DNA from: Intrasporangium chromatireducens Q5-1
Lineage (GTDB): Bacteria; Actinomycetota; Actinomycetes; Actinomycetales; Dermatophilaceae
Reading direction: 5' to 3'
Assembly (NCBI RefSeq): GCF_000576575.1
Contig: NZ_AWQS01000016.1
Span: forward strand, 1-39,265
Length of the DNA: 39,265 bases
The position numbers and the translations under genes were made by a program. The notes beneath the pieces were generated by a model that was not told the origin of the DNA, ran no database searches, and saw only the letters and a list, made by a program, of their open reading frames with translations. Position 1 is the first letter of the stretch. Every line of letters begins with the position of its first letter. Shown piece by piece: positions 26,332 to 35,736 of the stretch.

Positions 26332-27302
26332 GACCGCCACCTGCGGCTCGCGACGACCAACCCGACGAAGGCGAGGGACGCGGCAGCGATCGGGAGCGCC
26401 GGGCTGTCGGTGCGCAGCGCCCGGGACGCGGACTCGATGACGGTCGCCTCCTGTGCCTGGACCGACTCGACGATGCCTCCGATGGCGCCCCGGTCGGTCA
26501 TCGAGTAGAACCGGCCACCGGTGCCCTCGACGACGTCGCGCATCTCCACCGACTCCCGCGACGCCCCGTCCGGCGCCGGGCTGAGCCCGTACACCCGCAC
26601 CGCCTTGGCCCGGGCGAGCTGCCCGGCGTCGGTGAGCGGGACGAGCGGTCGTCCGGCCACCTCGTTGTCCGTCGCGAACACGACCGACCGCGCGCGCTGC
26701 GTGTCGGCGCGGTCGAAGCTCGTGACGCAGGTCGCGAGCCCGTCACCGATGAGCGAGGTGCCCCACCCGTTGAACGTTCCGGCAAAGAAGGCGTCCTGCA
26801 CGGAGCCCCCCGTCAGGGCCTGCTCCGCCCCGTCGAGCTCCTCGTTGATGTAGTCGTAGTCGTCGGTGAGCGGGAAGACGGTCGCGGCGGAGCCGTTGAA
26901 GATGACCATGCCGATGCGCTCGCCCTCGAAGTCCGCCACGAGCCGGCGAAAGGTCCGGACGAGCTCGGCGTCGTAGCTGGCCATCGACCCGGACACGTCG
27001 AGGCACAGCATGATGTCGCGGCTGCGGGACTGCGGCCGCTCCACCGTGGTGTCGACCGGGCGTGCGGCCCCCAGCAGACTGGCACCGGCGAGCAGGGCGG
27101 CGGCTCCGGCCAGGGCGGCCGTACGCGCCCGGTGCGCGCGCAGCGCAGCCCGGAAGGCCGGGAGCCGGGTCAGGGTCGCTGAGTTCGCGACCGGGCGACG
27201 GGTCGCCCCGCGGCCGCGCAGCTCCCGCCAGAGGACAGCTGCAGCGAGCAAGGCCGCGGCGAACAGCCCCCATGCCAGCACCTCCGGCGTCCTCAGCTCC
27301 AC
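26328..27302 (-). CDS. VWA-domain membrane protein (BatA-like)
   Basis: A 324-residue protein with the usual BatA layout: membrane segments at about 8-25 and 61-80, a VWA domain from about 95 to 285, and a final membrane segment at about 301-318. The MIDAS is canonical, DVSGS at 102-106 within DIMLCLDVSGSM; the conserved Thr and Asp follow in GWGTSLIGDGL and VVFATDNE. GTG at 27302 overlaps the DUF4381-like gene by ten bases and gives a normal family length. It is the better conserved of the two VWA proteins. The extracytoplasmic VWA domain probably recruits a ligand or chaperones an envelope complex. Confidence 0.88.
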   Translation of the reverse strand: MELRTPEVLAWGLFAAALLAAAVLWRELRGRGATRRPVANSATLTRLPAFRAALRAHRARTAALAGAAALLAGASLLGAARPVDTTVERPQSRSRDIMLCLDVSGSMASYDAELVRTFRRLVADFEGERIGMVIFNGSAATVFPLTDDYDYINEELDGAEQALTGGSVQDAFFAGTFNGWGTSLIGDGLATCVTSFDRADTQRARSVVFATDNEVAGRPLVPLTDAGQLARAKAVRVYGLSPAPDGASRESVEMRDVVEGTGGRFYSMTDRGAIGGIVESVQAQEATVIESASRALRTDSPALPIAAASLAFVGLVVASRRWRS

Positions 27303-27778
27303 CGCGACACCACCTGCCGGGCCAGCGCCGCGGCGTCGTCGAGCGTCTCGGCCCGGTGCGTGCCGAACTCGGCCGGGTAGAGCACGGCGACCGTCTCTGC
27401 GACCGTGCCGAGCCGCTCCCGGTCCCCCGTCTGGCGCAGGTCGGTCAGCGTCATCGTCGGGGCGGCGATGCCGGACACCTCCTGGACGAAGTGGCGGACC
27501 AGCACGCTCAGCTGCTGGTGCGCCTGCCGCTGGGTGACGGCGCCGGACCGCGCACGCCGGACGACCGTCTCGATCTGTCGGAGGTACTCCTGTCGCAGCT
27601 GCTCCACCCCGAGGCCCTGGCCACCAGCCGGGGGGCGGTGCCGCTGCGCCCGAGTCACCCACCAGACGACGGCGTACCAGGCCAGGACGAGCCCGACGAG
27701 GCCGATCCCGACCCAGAGCCACCGGCCCGCGTAGGGGTCGGGTGCGTAGAAGCCGGGTGGCGGGGCGTCAGCGAGCAC
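27293..27778 (-). CDS. DUF4381-like single-pass membrane protein
   Basis: A 161-residue protein with one membrane segment at about residues 20-40 (LWVGIGLVGLVLAWYAVVWWV) and a helical C-terminal domain (QLRQEYLRQIETVVRRARSG, QLSVLVRHFVQEVSGI). Position between the DUF58 and VWA genes, length and topology correspond to the DUF4381 component of MoxR operons, though sequence similarity is weak and the family name is tentative. GTG at 27778 overlaps the DUF58 gene by 11 bases and its end overlaps the VWA gene by ten, a strong sign of cotranslation. Confidence 0.72.
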   Translation of the reverse strand: MLADAPPPGFYAPDPYAGRWLWVGIGLVGLVLAWYAVVWWVTRAQRHRPPAGGQGLGVEQLRQEYLRQIETVVRRARSGAVTQRQAHQQLSVLVRHFVQEVSGIAAPTMTLTDLRQTGDRERLGTVAETVAVLYPAEFGTHRAETLDDAAALARQVVSRWS

Positions 27779-28652
27779 GTCGCTGCCTCTCGAGCAGGGC
27801 GAGGACAGCGGGGACGACCGCCTCCGACGACGCGAGCCGACCGTGGGCGATGCCCAACCGCGCCAGCAGCGCGGCCGTCACCTCGACGCGGCGAGCCCGC
27901 TCAGCGGCATACGCCTCCTGCACTCGGGGGTCGAGACGCACCTCAGCCGGCAGCGCGTACCCGTCGGCGACGTCATAGGCGCCGACGCCGGCGGGGATGC
28001 GCGTGGGGTCGGCGTCCTCGATGGTGAGCCACAGGACCTCGTGCTGGACCCGGAGCCGACGCAGCAGGTCCTCCACCTCGGGACCGAGGTCACGGTCGTC
28101 GGCGAGGACGAGCAGGAGCATCCGGCGCCGGACGTGGCGGACGACCCACCGCAGCTGGGCGGCCGGATTGCTCTGGTCGCCGGTCACCGCCGTGGCGTCG
28201 TCGATGGCCTGGAGCAGCGTCTCGAGGTGGCCCTCGGTCCCCCGCAGCTCGTGCGTGGCGGTGCGCTCTGCGGTCCCCCGCACCAGCCCGACGACGTCAC
28301 CGTGCCGCACCGCCAGGTAGCCGACCAGCCCCGCGGCCAGGATTGCAACGTCCTGCTTCGCCTCCCCGCTGGGCGTGGTGGCCGCCATCCCGCGGCCGGT
28401 GTCGGACACGAGGAGGAGATGGTGCTTGCGGGTCGCGACGTACCGCTTCACGAGCGGCGCGTCGTGGCGCGCCGTCGCCTTCCAGTCGATGTCGCGCACC
28501 TCGTCGCCCGGGACGTAGCCGCGCAGGTCGTCGTAGTCGAGGCTGCGGCCGTGGAAGAGCGACGCGTACTCGCCCTCCAAGAGACTGTGGGCGGGCCTGC
28601 GGGCGTGGACGAACAGCGCCGTCTTGACACGCAGCAGGTGGGTCGTCGCCAT
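27768..28652 (-). CDS. DUF58 domain protein
   Basis: A 294-residue protein with the DUF58 signature near residues 38-63: SLDYDDLRGYVPGDEVRDIDW followed by KATAR and the downstream LVKRYVATRKHHLLLVSDTGRGM. DUF58 proteins have a degenerate VWA-like fold and always accompany MoxR ATPases. No membrane segments are seen, so it is probably a cytoplasmic adaptor. ATG at 28652 lies nine bases after the moxR stop. The predicted MIDAS-like DTGRG (Asp83 onward) is incomplete, as is usual for the family. Confidence 0.9.
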   Translation of the reverse strand: MATTHLLRVKTALFVHARRPAHSLLEGEYASLFHGRSLDYDDLRGYVPGDEVRDIDWKATARHDAPLVKRYVATRKHHLLLVSDTGRGMAATTPSGEAKQDVAILAAGLVGYLAVRHGDVVGLVRGTAERTATHELRGTEGHLETLLQAIDDATAVTGDQSNPAAQLRWVVRHVRRRMLLLVLADDRDLGPEVEDLLRRLRVQHEVLWLTIEDADPTRIPAGVGAYDVADGYALPAEVRLDPRVQEAYAAERARRVEVTAALLARLGIAHGRLASSEAVVPAVLALLERQRRAR

Positions 28653-28661
28653 GCGCCCGCC

Positions 28662-29840
28662 CTAGGGGGTGCGGATCCCGGCGATCATCGCGTCGATGAC
28701 CGTCTCGACCCGGACCTCGTCGGCCGTCGCCTCGTAGCCGAGCACGACCCGGTGCCGTAGGACGCGGTGGGCGAGCGCCTTCACGTCGTCCGGGATGACG
28801 TGGTTGCGGCCCTGGACGAGCGCGCGGGCGCGCGCCGCGCTGCTGAACGCGATGCTCGCGCGGGGGCTGGCCCCGAACTGCACGTATGACGCGAGCCGGG
28901 CTTCGATGTAGTCTGCCGGGTGCCGCGTCACGTAGGTGATGCCGACGACGTAGTTCGTGATCGCGGGGTCGATGTAGACCCGGCGGGTGAGGGCCTGCAG
29001 GCGCAGCACGTCGGCGAGGTCGACGACCTGCTGGGGTGGGCGCGCGTAGATGCCGGAGTCGATCCGGCGCAGCATGTCCGCCTCCTCCGCTGGCGAGGGG
29101 TAGTCGAGGACGTCCTTGAGCATGAAGCGGTCGAGCTGGGCCTCCGGCAGGGCGTAGGTGCCCTCCTGTTCGATGGGGTTCTGCGTCGCGAGGACGAGGA
29201 ACGGGTCGGGCAGCCGGTAGGTCCGGTCGCCGATCGAGGTCTGCCGCTCCTGCATCGCCTCGAGCATCGCCGACTGGGTCTTGGCGCTCGACCGGTTGAT
29301 CTCGTCGAGCAGGACGAAGTTCGCATGGACCGGTCCGAGCTGGGTGTCGAACCGGCCACTGCCCTGGTTGTAGACCTGCGTGCCGACGATGTCGCTCGGC
29401 AGCAGGTCAGGGGTGCACTGGATGCGGTGGAAGGTGCCCCGCACCGCCTCGGCGATGGTCTGGGCGGCCGTCGTCTTGGCGAGACCGGGCACGCTCTCGA
29501 GCAGGACGTGCCCGCCGGTCAGCAGGGCGACGAGGAGCGTCTCCTGCAGGCGGTCCTGCCCGACGACCTTGGCGTCGAAGGCGTCGGAGACGGCGCCGAT
29601 CGTGCGGCTGGCCCACTCCACCTCGTCGCGGTCGAGCGGTGCCCTCACGCCCGGGTCGACGCTCGGGCCCGCATCCGGCACACCCTCAGGCACACCGTTG
29701 GGGGCACCGCGAGGGCCACCGTCGAGGGCCGTAGCAGTGCTGGCGTCAGTGTCGGTGTCGGCACCGCTGTCGTCGGGTGCTGGCGAGTCGACCGCCTCCT
29801 GACGCGGTGGCATGAGGTCGGCCTGCTCGTTCCCCTGCAC
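28662..29840 (-). CDS. moxR: MoxR family AAA+ ATPase
   Basis: A 392-residue AAA+ chaperone. After an acidic, Pro/Gly-rich tail of about 65 residues comes the MoxR core: VVGQDRLQETLLVALLTGGHVLLE, Walker A at 115-124 (ESVPGLAKTT), CTPDLLPSDIVG, Walker B LLDE at 177-180, sensor 1 ATQNPIEQEGTYALPEAQLDRFM and sensor 2 PRASIAF. GTG at 29840 has GGGGAG at six bases. It is first in an operon of six overlapping genes (DUF58, DUF4381-like, two VWA, TPR). A TACGAT -10-like element lies at 29940-29935 but lacks a convincing -35. MoxR/VWA pairs remodel or activate partner proteins; the client here is unknown. Confidence 0.94.
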   Translation of the reverse strand: MQGNEQADLMPPRQEAVDSPAPDDSGADTDTDASTATALDGGPRGAPNGVPEGVPDAGPSVDPGVRAPLDRDEVEWASRTIGAVSDAFDAKVVGQDRLQETLLVALLTGGHVLLESVPGLAKTTAAQTIAEAVRGTFHRIQCTPDLLPSDIVGTQVYNQGSGRFDTQLGPVHANFVLLDEINRSSAKTQSAMLEAMQERQTSIGDRTYRLPDPFLVLATQNPIEQEGTYALPEAQLDRFMLKDVLDYPSPAEEADMLRRIDSGIYARPPQQVVDLADVLRLQALTRRVYIDPAITNYVVGITYVTRHPADYIEARLASYVQFGASPRASIAFSSAARARALVQGRNHVIPDDVKALAHRVLRHRVVLGYEATADEVRVETVIDAMIAGIRTP

Positions 29841-29965
29841 GTCGCTCCCCCTTCTCGGCGGTCCGGCACGTCCGTCGTCGAGGGCCGCCTCGCCAGTCGA
29901 GCCGCTCGGCGAGCGAGCGACGTCCTAGAGCGCCATCGTAGACAGAGGCACCGCGACTCGGGCGG

Positions 29966-32086
<2,121 letters not shown>

Positions 32087-32445
32087 GGGTCGTTTCCTCT
32101 TTCGTGCGCGTCCCGGGCGGGCTCACGCGCCGACCGGCGACAGCATGCTAACCAGCAGGGCCGACAGGGGTGCGAAGGCTCGCGGCACCGGGGCAGCCCG
32201 GTCGCTCGACAGGGTGCGGTGAGACGGCCGACTGGGTAACGATCCGGGTGTCACCGTGTCTCAACCCACGAGCCTGCGACACGGGAAGGAATGAACGTGT
32301 TTCACTGTTGGAACGTCCACGACGTGCGATGGGGCAGGATCGAGGGCCGACCGGCCCACGTGAGAGGTCCCATCGGACGCCAGAGGTACATGAAAGGGTC
32401 TCCCTCGCGGGAAGACCCCGAGGGAAGAGAGAAGGCGAGAACGAG
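32087..32445. other. 359-base divergent region between parE and the DUF7455 gene
   Basis: No convincing open reading frame or RNA gene is seen. It must hold the promoters of parE (minus) and the DUF7455 gene (plus). TAGCAT at 32150-32145 is a possible parE -10 without a clear -35. A 7-bp inverted repeat, CCGTGTC (32254-32260) and GACACGG (32278-32284), spans a 17-base loop. A second, tighter hairpin lies at 32401-32425. The central part is less GC-rich than flanking genes, as expected for regulatory DNA. Confidence 0.6.
32401..32425 (+). promoter_or_regulatory. Leader hairpin upstream of the DUF7455 gene
   Basis: TCCCTCG (32401-32407) and CGAGGGA (32419-32425) form a perfect 7-bp stem around an 11-base loop, extendable by TCT/AGA across a bulge. 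It ends about 20 bases before the ATG, next to the AAGG that would serve as ribosome-binding site. A translational or mRNA-stability element is plausible; no known riboswitch class is recognised. Confidence 0.45.
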
Positions 32446-32670
32446 ATGAACACAGCACTGGCACCAGAGCTGACGGCTGCGGACCGCTGTGACAGGTGCG
32501 GCGCGCAGGCCTACATTCGTGCTCGCCTCGTATCCGGGGGCGAGCTGTTGTTCTGTGCTCACCACGGTCGCGAGCACCTGCCCGCCCTTCAGGGCCAGGC
32601 CGTCGACATCCACGACGAGAGCGCGCGGCTCTCCGAGACTGCGGGGAGCGCCCCGGTCGACGAGCGGTGA
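32446..32670 (+). CDS. DUF7455 family small zinc-ribbon protein
   Basis: A 74-residue protein with a single conserved core, AADRCDRCGAQAYIRARLVSGG then LLFCAHHGREHL. The two Cys, the later Cys and the His pair look like a zinc site (C-x2-C ... C-x-H-H). The pattern matches the small actinobacterial DUF7455 family, usually encoded near the principal sigma factor and parE; the sigma-factor gene is not in this window. ATG at 32446 opens the typical short N-terminus. A leader hairpin precedes it. Function unknown; its constant linkage suggests a role with transcription or topology, which is inference only. Confidence 0.85.
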   Translation: MNTALAPELTAADRCDRCGAQAYIRARLVSGGELLFCAHHGREHLPALQGQAVDIHDESARLSETAGSAPVDER

Positions 32671-32689
32671 CGCACTGACGCCTGTCACG

Positions 32690-33157
32690 GTGGCGGTCGG
32701 CCTCGCCATGGTGGTGGGGACCGTCGGCATCGTCGTGCCGGTCCTGCCCGGCCTGTTCCTCGTCTGGGCCGCGAGCGCGGTCTGGGCCCTGGTCGAGCAG
32801 GACCGCACGGGGTGGGTGGTGCTCGTCGTCACGACCCTGCTGTATGCCGCTGGGCTCGTGACGCAGTACACCGTCCCCGGGCGTCGGCTGCGCGAGGCGG
32901 GAGTCGCGACGCGGGTCGTCGTCGTCGCGCTGGTCGCCGGAGCGGTCGGGTTCTTCGTCATCCCCGTCGTCGGCGCACCACTGCTCTTCGTCGCAGCGAT
33001 CTACCTGATGTCCCGGCTGCAGGTGGGCAGCCATGGCCGTGCCTGGGCGGCCACCGTGCACGCGGTGCGCGCCATCGGCCTCAGCATGGGGATCGAGTTG
33101 CTGACGGCCTTCGCGATCATGACGACGTGGGTCGTCGGCCTGCTGCTCGTACGCTGA
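32690..33157 (+). CDS. DUF456 family membrane protein
   Basis: A 155-residue hydrophobic protein with four or five membrane segments. VGLAMVVGTVGIVVPVLPGLFLVWAAS is the hallmark glycine-rich DUF456 start, followed by WVVLVVTTLLYAAGL, VVVVALVAGAVGFFVIPVVGAPLLF and a final MGIELLTAFAIMTTWVVGLLL. Glycine zippers (GTVG, GAVG) are as expected. Start is uncertain: GTG at 32690 is used, but CTG at 32675 would give LTPVTVAVGLAM, closer to homologues. It follows the DUF7455 gene by 19 bases and converges on the DUF3040 gene with nine bases between. Function unknown. Confidence 0.83.
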   Translation: MAVGLAMVVGTVGIVVPVLPGLFLVWAASAVWALVEQDRTGWVVLVVTTLLYAAGLVTQYTVPGRRLREAGVATRVVVVALVAGAVGFFVIPVVGAPLLFVAAIYLMSRLQVGSHGRAWAATVHAVRAIGLSMGIELLTAFAIMTTWVVGLLLVR

Positions 33158-33166
33158 CCGAGCCGG

Positions 33167-33565
33167 TCACCACTGGTCGCGGCGACGCTTCTCCCAGCGC
33201 TCCTCGAGCCGCTCCATGAAGCTGCCGTGAGTGGCCGACTGCTTGCCCTTGCCCCGGGTCGGGCTCGTCGCCGTGCCGTCGGACGAGACGGACCGCAGGG
33301 CGGTGCGTGCCGGGGAGACGGCGTAGGCGATGCCGGCGACCATGACGGCAAAGCCGATGGCTCCCAGCCATATGAGCGAGCTCATGGCGGAGAAGATCAC
33401 CAGAGCGAGTCCGGCCACACCGGCCACGACGCCGATGACGATGCGTCCCCGCCCGAGGTGACGGGACTTCGTCTTCTGGATCCGCGAGGCGAATCGCGGG
33501 TCCTCGGCATAGAGCGCCTCCTCCATCTGCTGGAGAAGGGCCTCCTCGTGTTCCGAGAGTGCCAC
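33167..33565 (-). CDS. DUF3040 family membrane protein
   Basis: A 132-residue protein: a conserved N-terminus ALSEHEEALLQQMEEALYAED-P-FAS, two membrane segments (VIGVVAGVAGLALVIFSAM and LIWLGAIGFAVMVAGIAYA) and a basic C-terminal tail. This is the actinobacterial DUF3040 family, function unknown. GTG at 33565 is preceded by GGGAGGT at five bases. A TATGAT -10-like box lies about 65 bases upstream, so it probably has its own promoter behind dinB. The tail RLEERWEKRRRDQW is strongly charged. Confidence 0.88.
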   Translation of the reverse strand: MALSEHEEALLQQMEEALYAEDPRFASRIQKTKSRHLGRGRIVIGVVAGVAGLALVIFSAMSSLIWLGAIGFAVMVAGIAYAVSPARTALRSVSSDGTATSPTRGKGKQSATHGSFMERLEERWEKRRRDQW

Positions 33566-33629
33566 CTGGCACCTCCCTGTGATGTGCGTCCGACTCTGAG
33601 GTCCGGTCTGATCCCCGGTAGGTACCCGA

Positions 33630-33635
33630 ATCATA
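33630..33635 (-). promoter_or_regulatory. Possible -10 element for the DUF3040 gene
   Basis: TATGAT on the minus strand, between the dinB stop and the DUF3040 start, one mismatch from TATAAT. No matching -35 at 16-18 bases. It would give a leader of about 58 bases. Confidence 0.35.
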
Positions 33636-33648
33636 CGTGGACTCCCCT

Positions 33649-34902
33649 TCAGGATAGGTCCGGTTGGCCGTCCTGTGAACCTGAGGGCTCCGGCATGAGA
33701 CTGGCCGGACGCACCGAGCCGGCCCCGAAGCGCGCGCTCGCGCGGTCGACGGCCCGGTCCGCGTCGCGCCAGCCCCGTTCGGGCTCGTCGAGCGTCGCCT
33801 GGATGGGGGTGCCGCTCGACGGGGCGAGGCCCTCGAGGCGGACGCCGACGAGCCGGATCCGGGCCCGTTGGAGGCCGAGCCGGTCGAACAGCTCGACCGC
33901 GGTGGCGTGGATCTCCCGGGAGACGTCGGTGTGGTTGCGCAGCGTCTTGGCGCGGGTGATCGTCGTGAAGTCGGCGAAGCGGACCTTGATCGAGATGGTC
34001 CTCCCGCTCATTCCCGCCGACCGGGCCCTCGCGGCGGTCCGGTCCGACAGGCGCAGCAGCTCGCGGTGCACGACGGCCGGGTCGTCGACGTCGTGGGCGA
34101 AGGTCTCGTCGGCACCGATGGACTTCTCCTGACGCTGCCGCTCGACGGGCCGGGGGTCGCGGCCCCACGCCAGCTCGTGCAGGTGCCGGCCGGCGACGTC
34201 GCCGAGGGCGCGCTGGAGCGTCTCGACGGGGGTGTGGGCCAGGTCGGCCACGGTGCGCAGGCCGAGCCGGTGCAGCTGCTCCTCGGTGCGCTCGCCGACG
34301 CCCCAGATCGCCCCCACGGGCAGCTGGTGCAGGAACGCGACGGTCTCGTTGCGCGGGACGACGAGCAGGCCGTCGGGCTTGGCGAGGCCGGAGGCGAGCT
34401 TCGCGACGAACTTCGACGCCGCGACGCCGACCGAGCATGTGATGCCCTGCTCGTCGGCGATCGTGTCGCGCAGCATCTGGGCGACCCGGGCAGGAGGTCC
34501 GAGCCGGCGCACCGCCCCCGAGACGTCGAGGAACGCCTCGTCGAGCGACAGCGGCTCGACGTGCTCGGTGAAGGTCGCGAAGGTCGCCATGATCGCGTCC
34601 GAGATGGCGGCGTAGCGGCGGTGGTCGGGCGGGATCACCACGGCCTGCGGGCAGAGCCGCCGCGCCCGCGCCATCGGCATGGCGGAGGTGACCCCGAAGG
34701 CGCGCGCCTCGTACGTCGCCGACAGCACGACGGACCGCCCGGAGCCACCGATGATGACCGGGCGGCCGCGAAGGTCCGGCCGCGACAGGAGCGAGGCCGA
34801 GGCGTAGAAGGCATCCATGTCGACGTGCAGGATCGTGCACCCGGTGTCGTCGGGCGGGCCGGGCTCGTTCCGGACGGGCACGCTGAACTGCCGCCGGCTC
34901 AT
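33649..34902 (-). CDS. dinB: DNA polymerase IV (Y family)
   Basis: A 417-residue translesion polymerase. Palm motifs ILHVDMDAFYAS (near residue 24) and PLSLDEAFLDVSG (near 118) supply the catalytic acids; the thumb shows SVGVAASKFVAKLAS and GVGERTEEQLHRLG; the little-finger domain follows (ETFAHDVDD, ISIKVRFADFTTITRAKTL). The C-terminus ends DGQPDLS, only a weak match to the beta-clamp pentapeptide QLxLF, so clamp binding may be poor or lie elsewhere. ATG at 34902 has GAAGGA at seven bases. It follows the methyltransferase and dnaE2 genes on the same strand, placing two error-prone polymerases in one transcription direction. No LexA box is visible nearby. Confidence 0.95.
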   Translation of the reverse strand: MSRRQFSVPVRNEPGPPDDTGCTILHVDMDAFYASASLLSRPDLRGRPVIIGGSGRSVVLSATYEARAFGVTSAMPMARARRLCPQAVVIPPDHRRYAAISDAIMATFATFTEHVEPLSLDEAFLDVSGAVRRLGPPARVAQMLRDTIADEQGITCSVGVAASKFVAKLASGLAKPDGLLVVPRNETVAFLHQLPVGAIWGVGERTEEQLHRLGLRTVADLAHTPVETLQRALGDVAGRHLHELAWGRDPRPVERQRQEKSIGADETFAHDVDDPAVVHRELLRLSDRTAARARSAGMSGRTISIKVRFADFTTITRAKTLRNHTDVSREIHATAVELFDRLGLQRARIRLVGVRLEGLAPSSGTPIQATLDEPERGWRDADRAVDRASARFGAGSVRPASLMPEPSGSQDGQPDLS

Positions 34903-34935
34903 CGCAGGGTCCTTCGGGCGCGGCCGGGCGCGGCC

Positions 34936-35700
34936 TCAGTCGCGGCGCGCGATGACGTGGAGGGCACTGCCGAGGGTGCCCAGGACCTCGCGTCCGGGGC
35001 CGCTGACGAGCAGGTCGTCGAGCTCGTCGAGCGCGGCCCGGTCGGCGGCCGAGTCGATGCGGGAGGCGGGCACGAGGTGGGACAGGATGCCGGCACCGCG
35101 GGCCTGCTCGATGGTGAAGCCGGCCGTGGTGAGCAGCTCGGTGAGCCGGTCGAGGTCGAAGCGGCGCGGCAGCGGGTCGTGCGGACCCCAGCGACCCTCG
35201 GCGTCGACGATGGCCGCCTTCGCCTGGGCGAACTCGCCGGCGATCGCCTTGGCGAAGACGACGGCAAGACGCCCGGACACGATGAGGGAGAGCACGCCAC
35301 CGGGCTCGAGGGCGGCGGCTGTCGCCTGCAGGGTGGCGGCGGGGTCGTCGACGAACTCGAGTGTGCCGTGGCAGCACACGAGGTCGAAGGTCTCGCCGGA
35401 CAGGACCGCCTCGAGCGAGTCGCCGTCGCCCTGGACGCCCCGGACCCGGGCGGAGACGCCGGCGGCGCGGGCACGCTCTCCGAGCGCGGCGAGGGCGTTG
35501 GGGCTGGGGTCGACGACGGTGACCCGGTGGCCGGAGACGGCGAGGGGCACGGCGACGCCGCCGGTGCCGCCACCGAGGTCGAGGACGTTGAGGGGACGCC
35601 CGAGTCGGTCCGTGCAGCTCGCCGCGAGCCGCTCGGTCGCCGCGACGACTGCTGACGTGCGAGCCACGGACCGGGGCTGGTCTCGCTGGTCCTGCGCCAC
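34936..35700 (-). CDS. Class I SAM-dependent methyltransferase
   Basis: A 254-residue methyltransferase. Motif I is NVLDLGGGTGGVAVPLA (near residue 38), the acidic strand-2 end is VTVVDPSP, and motif IV/post I appears as FDLVCCHGTLEFVDDPAATL. The C-terminal half (VSGRLAVVFAKAIAGEFAQA, RRFDLDRLTELLTTAGFTI) resembles the SmtA/CmoA-like group seen beside actinobacterial dnaE2 genes. GTG at 35700 follows GAGGAGGA. It lies 36 bases from dnaE2 and 33 bases before dinB. The substrate (tRNA, small molecule) cannot be told from the sequence; a repair role is suggested only by neighbours. Confidence 0.85.
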   Translation of the reverse strand: MAQDQRDQPRSVARTSAVVAATERLAASCTDRLGRPLNVLDLGGGTGGVAVPLAVSGHRVTVVDPSPNALAALGERARAAGVSARVRGVQGDGDSLEAVLSGETFDLVCCHGTLEFVDDPAATLQATAAALEPGGVLSLIVSGRLAVVFAKAIAGEFAQAKAAIVDAEGRWGPHDPLPRRFDLDRLTELLTTAGFTIEQARGAGILSHLVPASRIDSAADRAALDELDDLLVSGPGREVLGTLGSALHVIARRD

Positions 35701-35736
35701 GACGTCCTCCTCGGGTGAGACTGGTGCGCTCTCACC

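Noticed and set aside
32290-32310. ParB parS site
   Set aside because: GTGTTTCACTGTT shares only part of the parS consensus and lacks its dyad symmetry.
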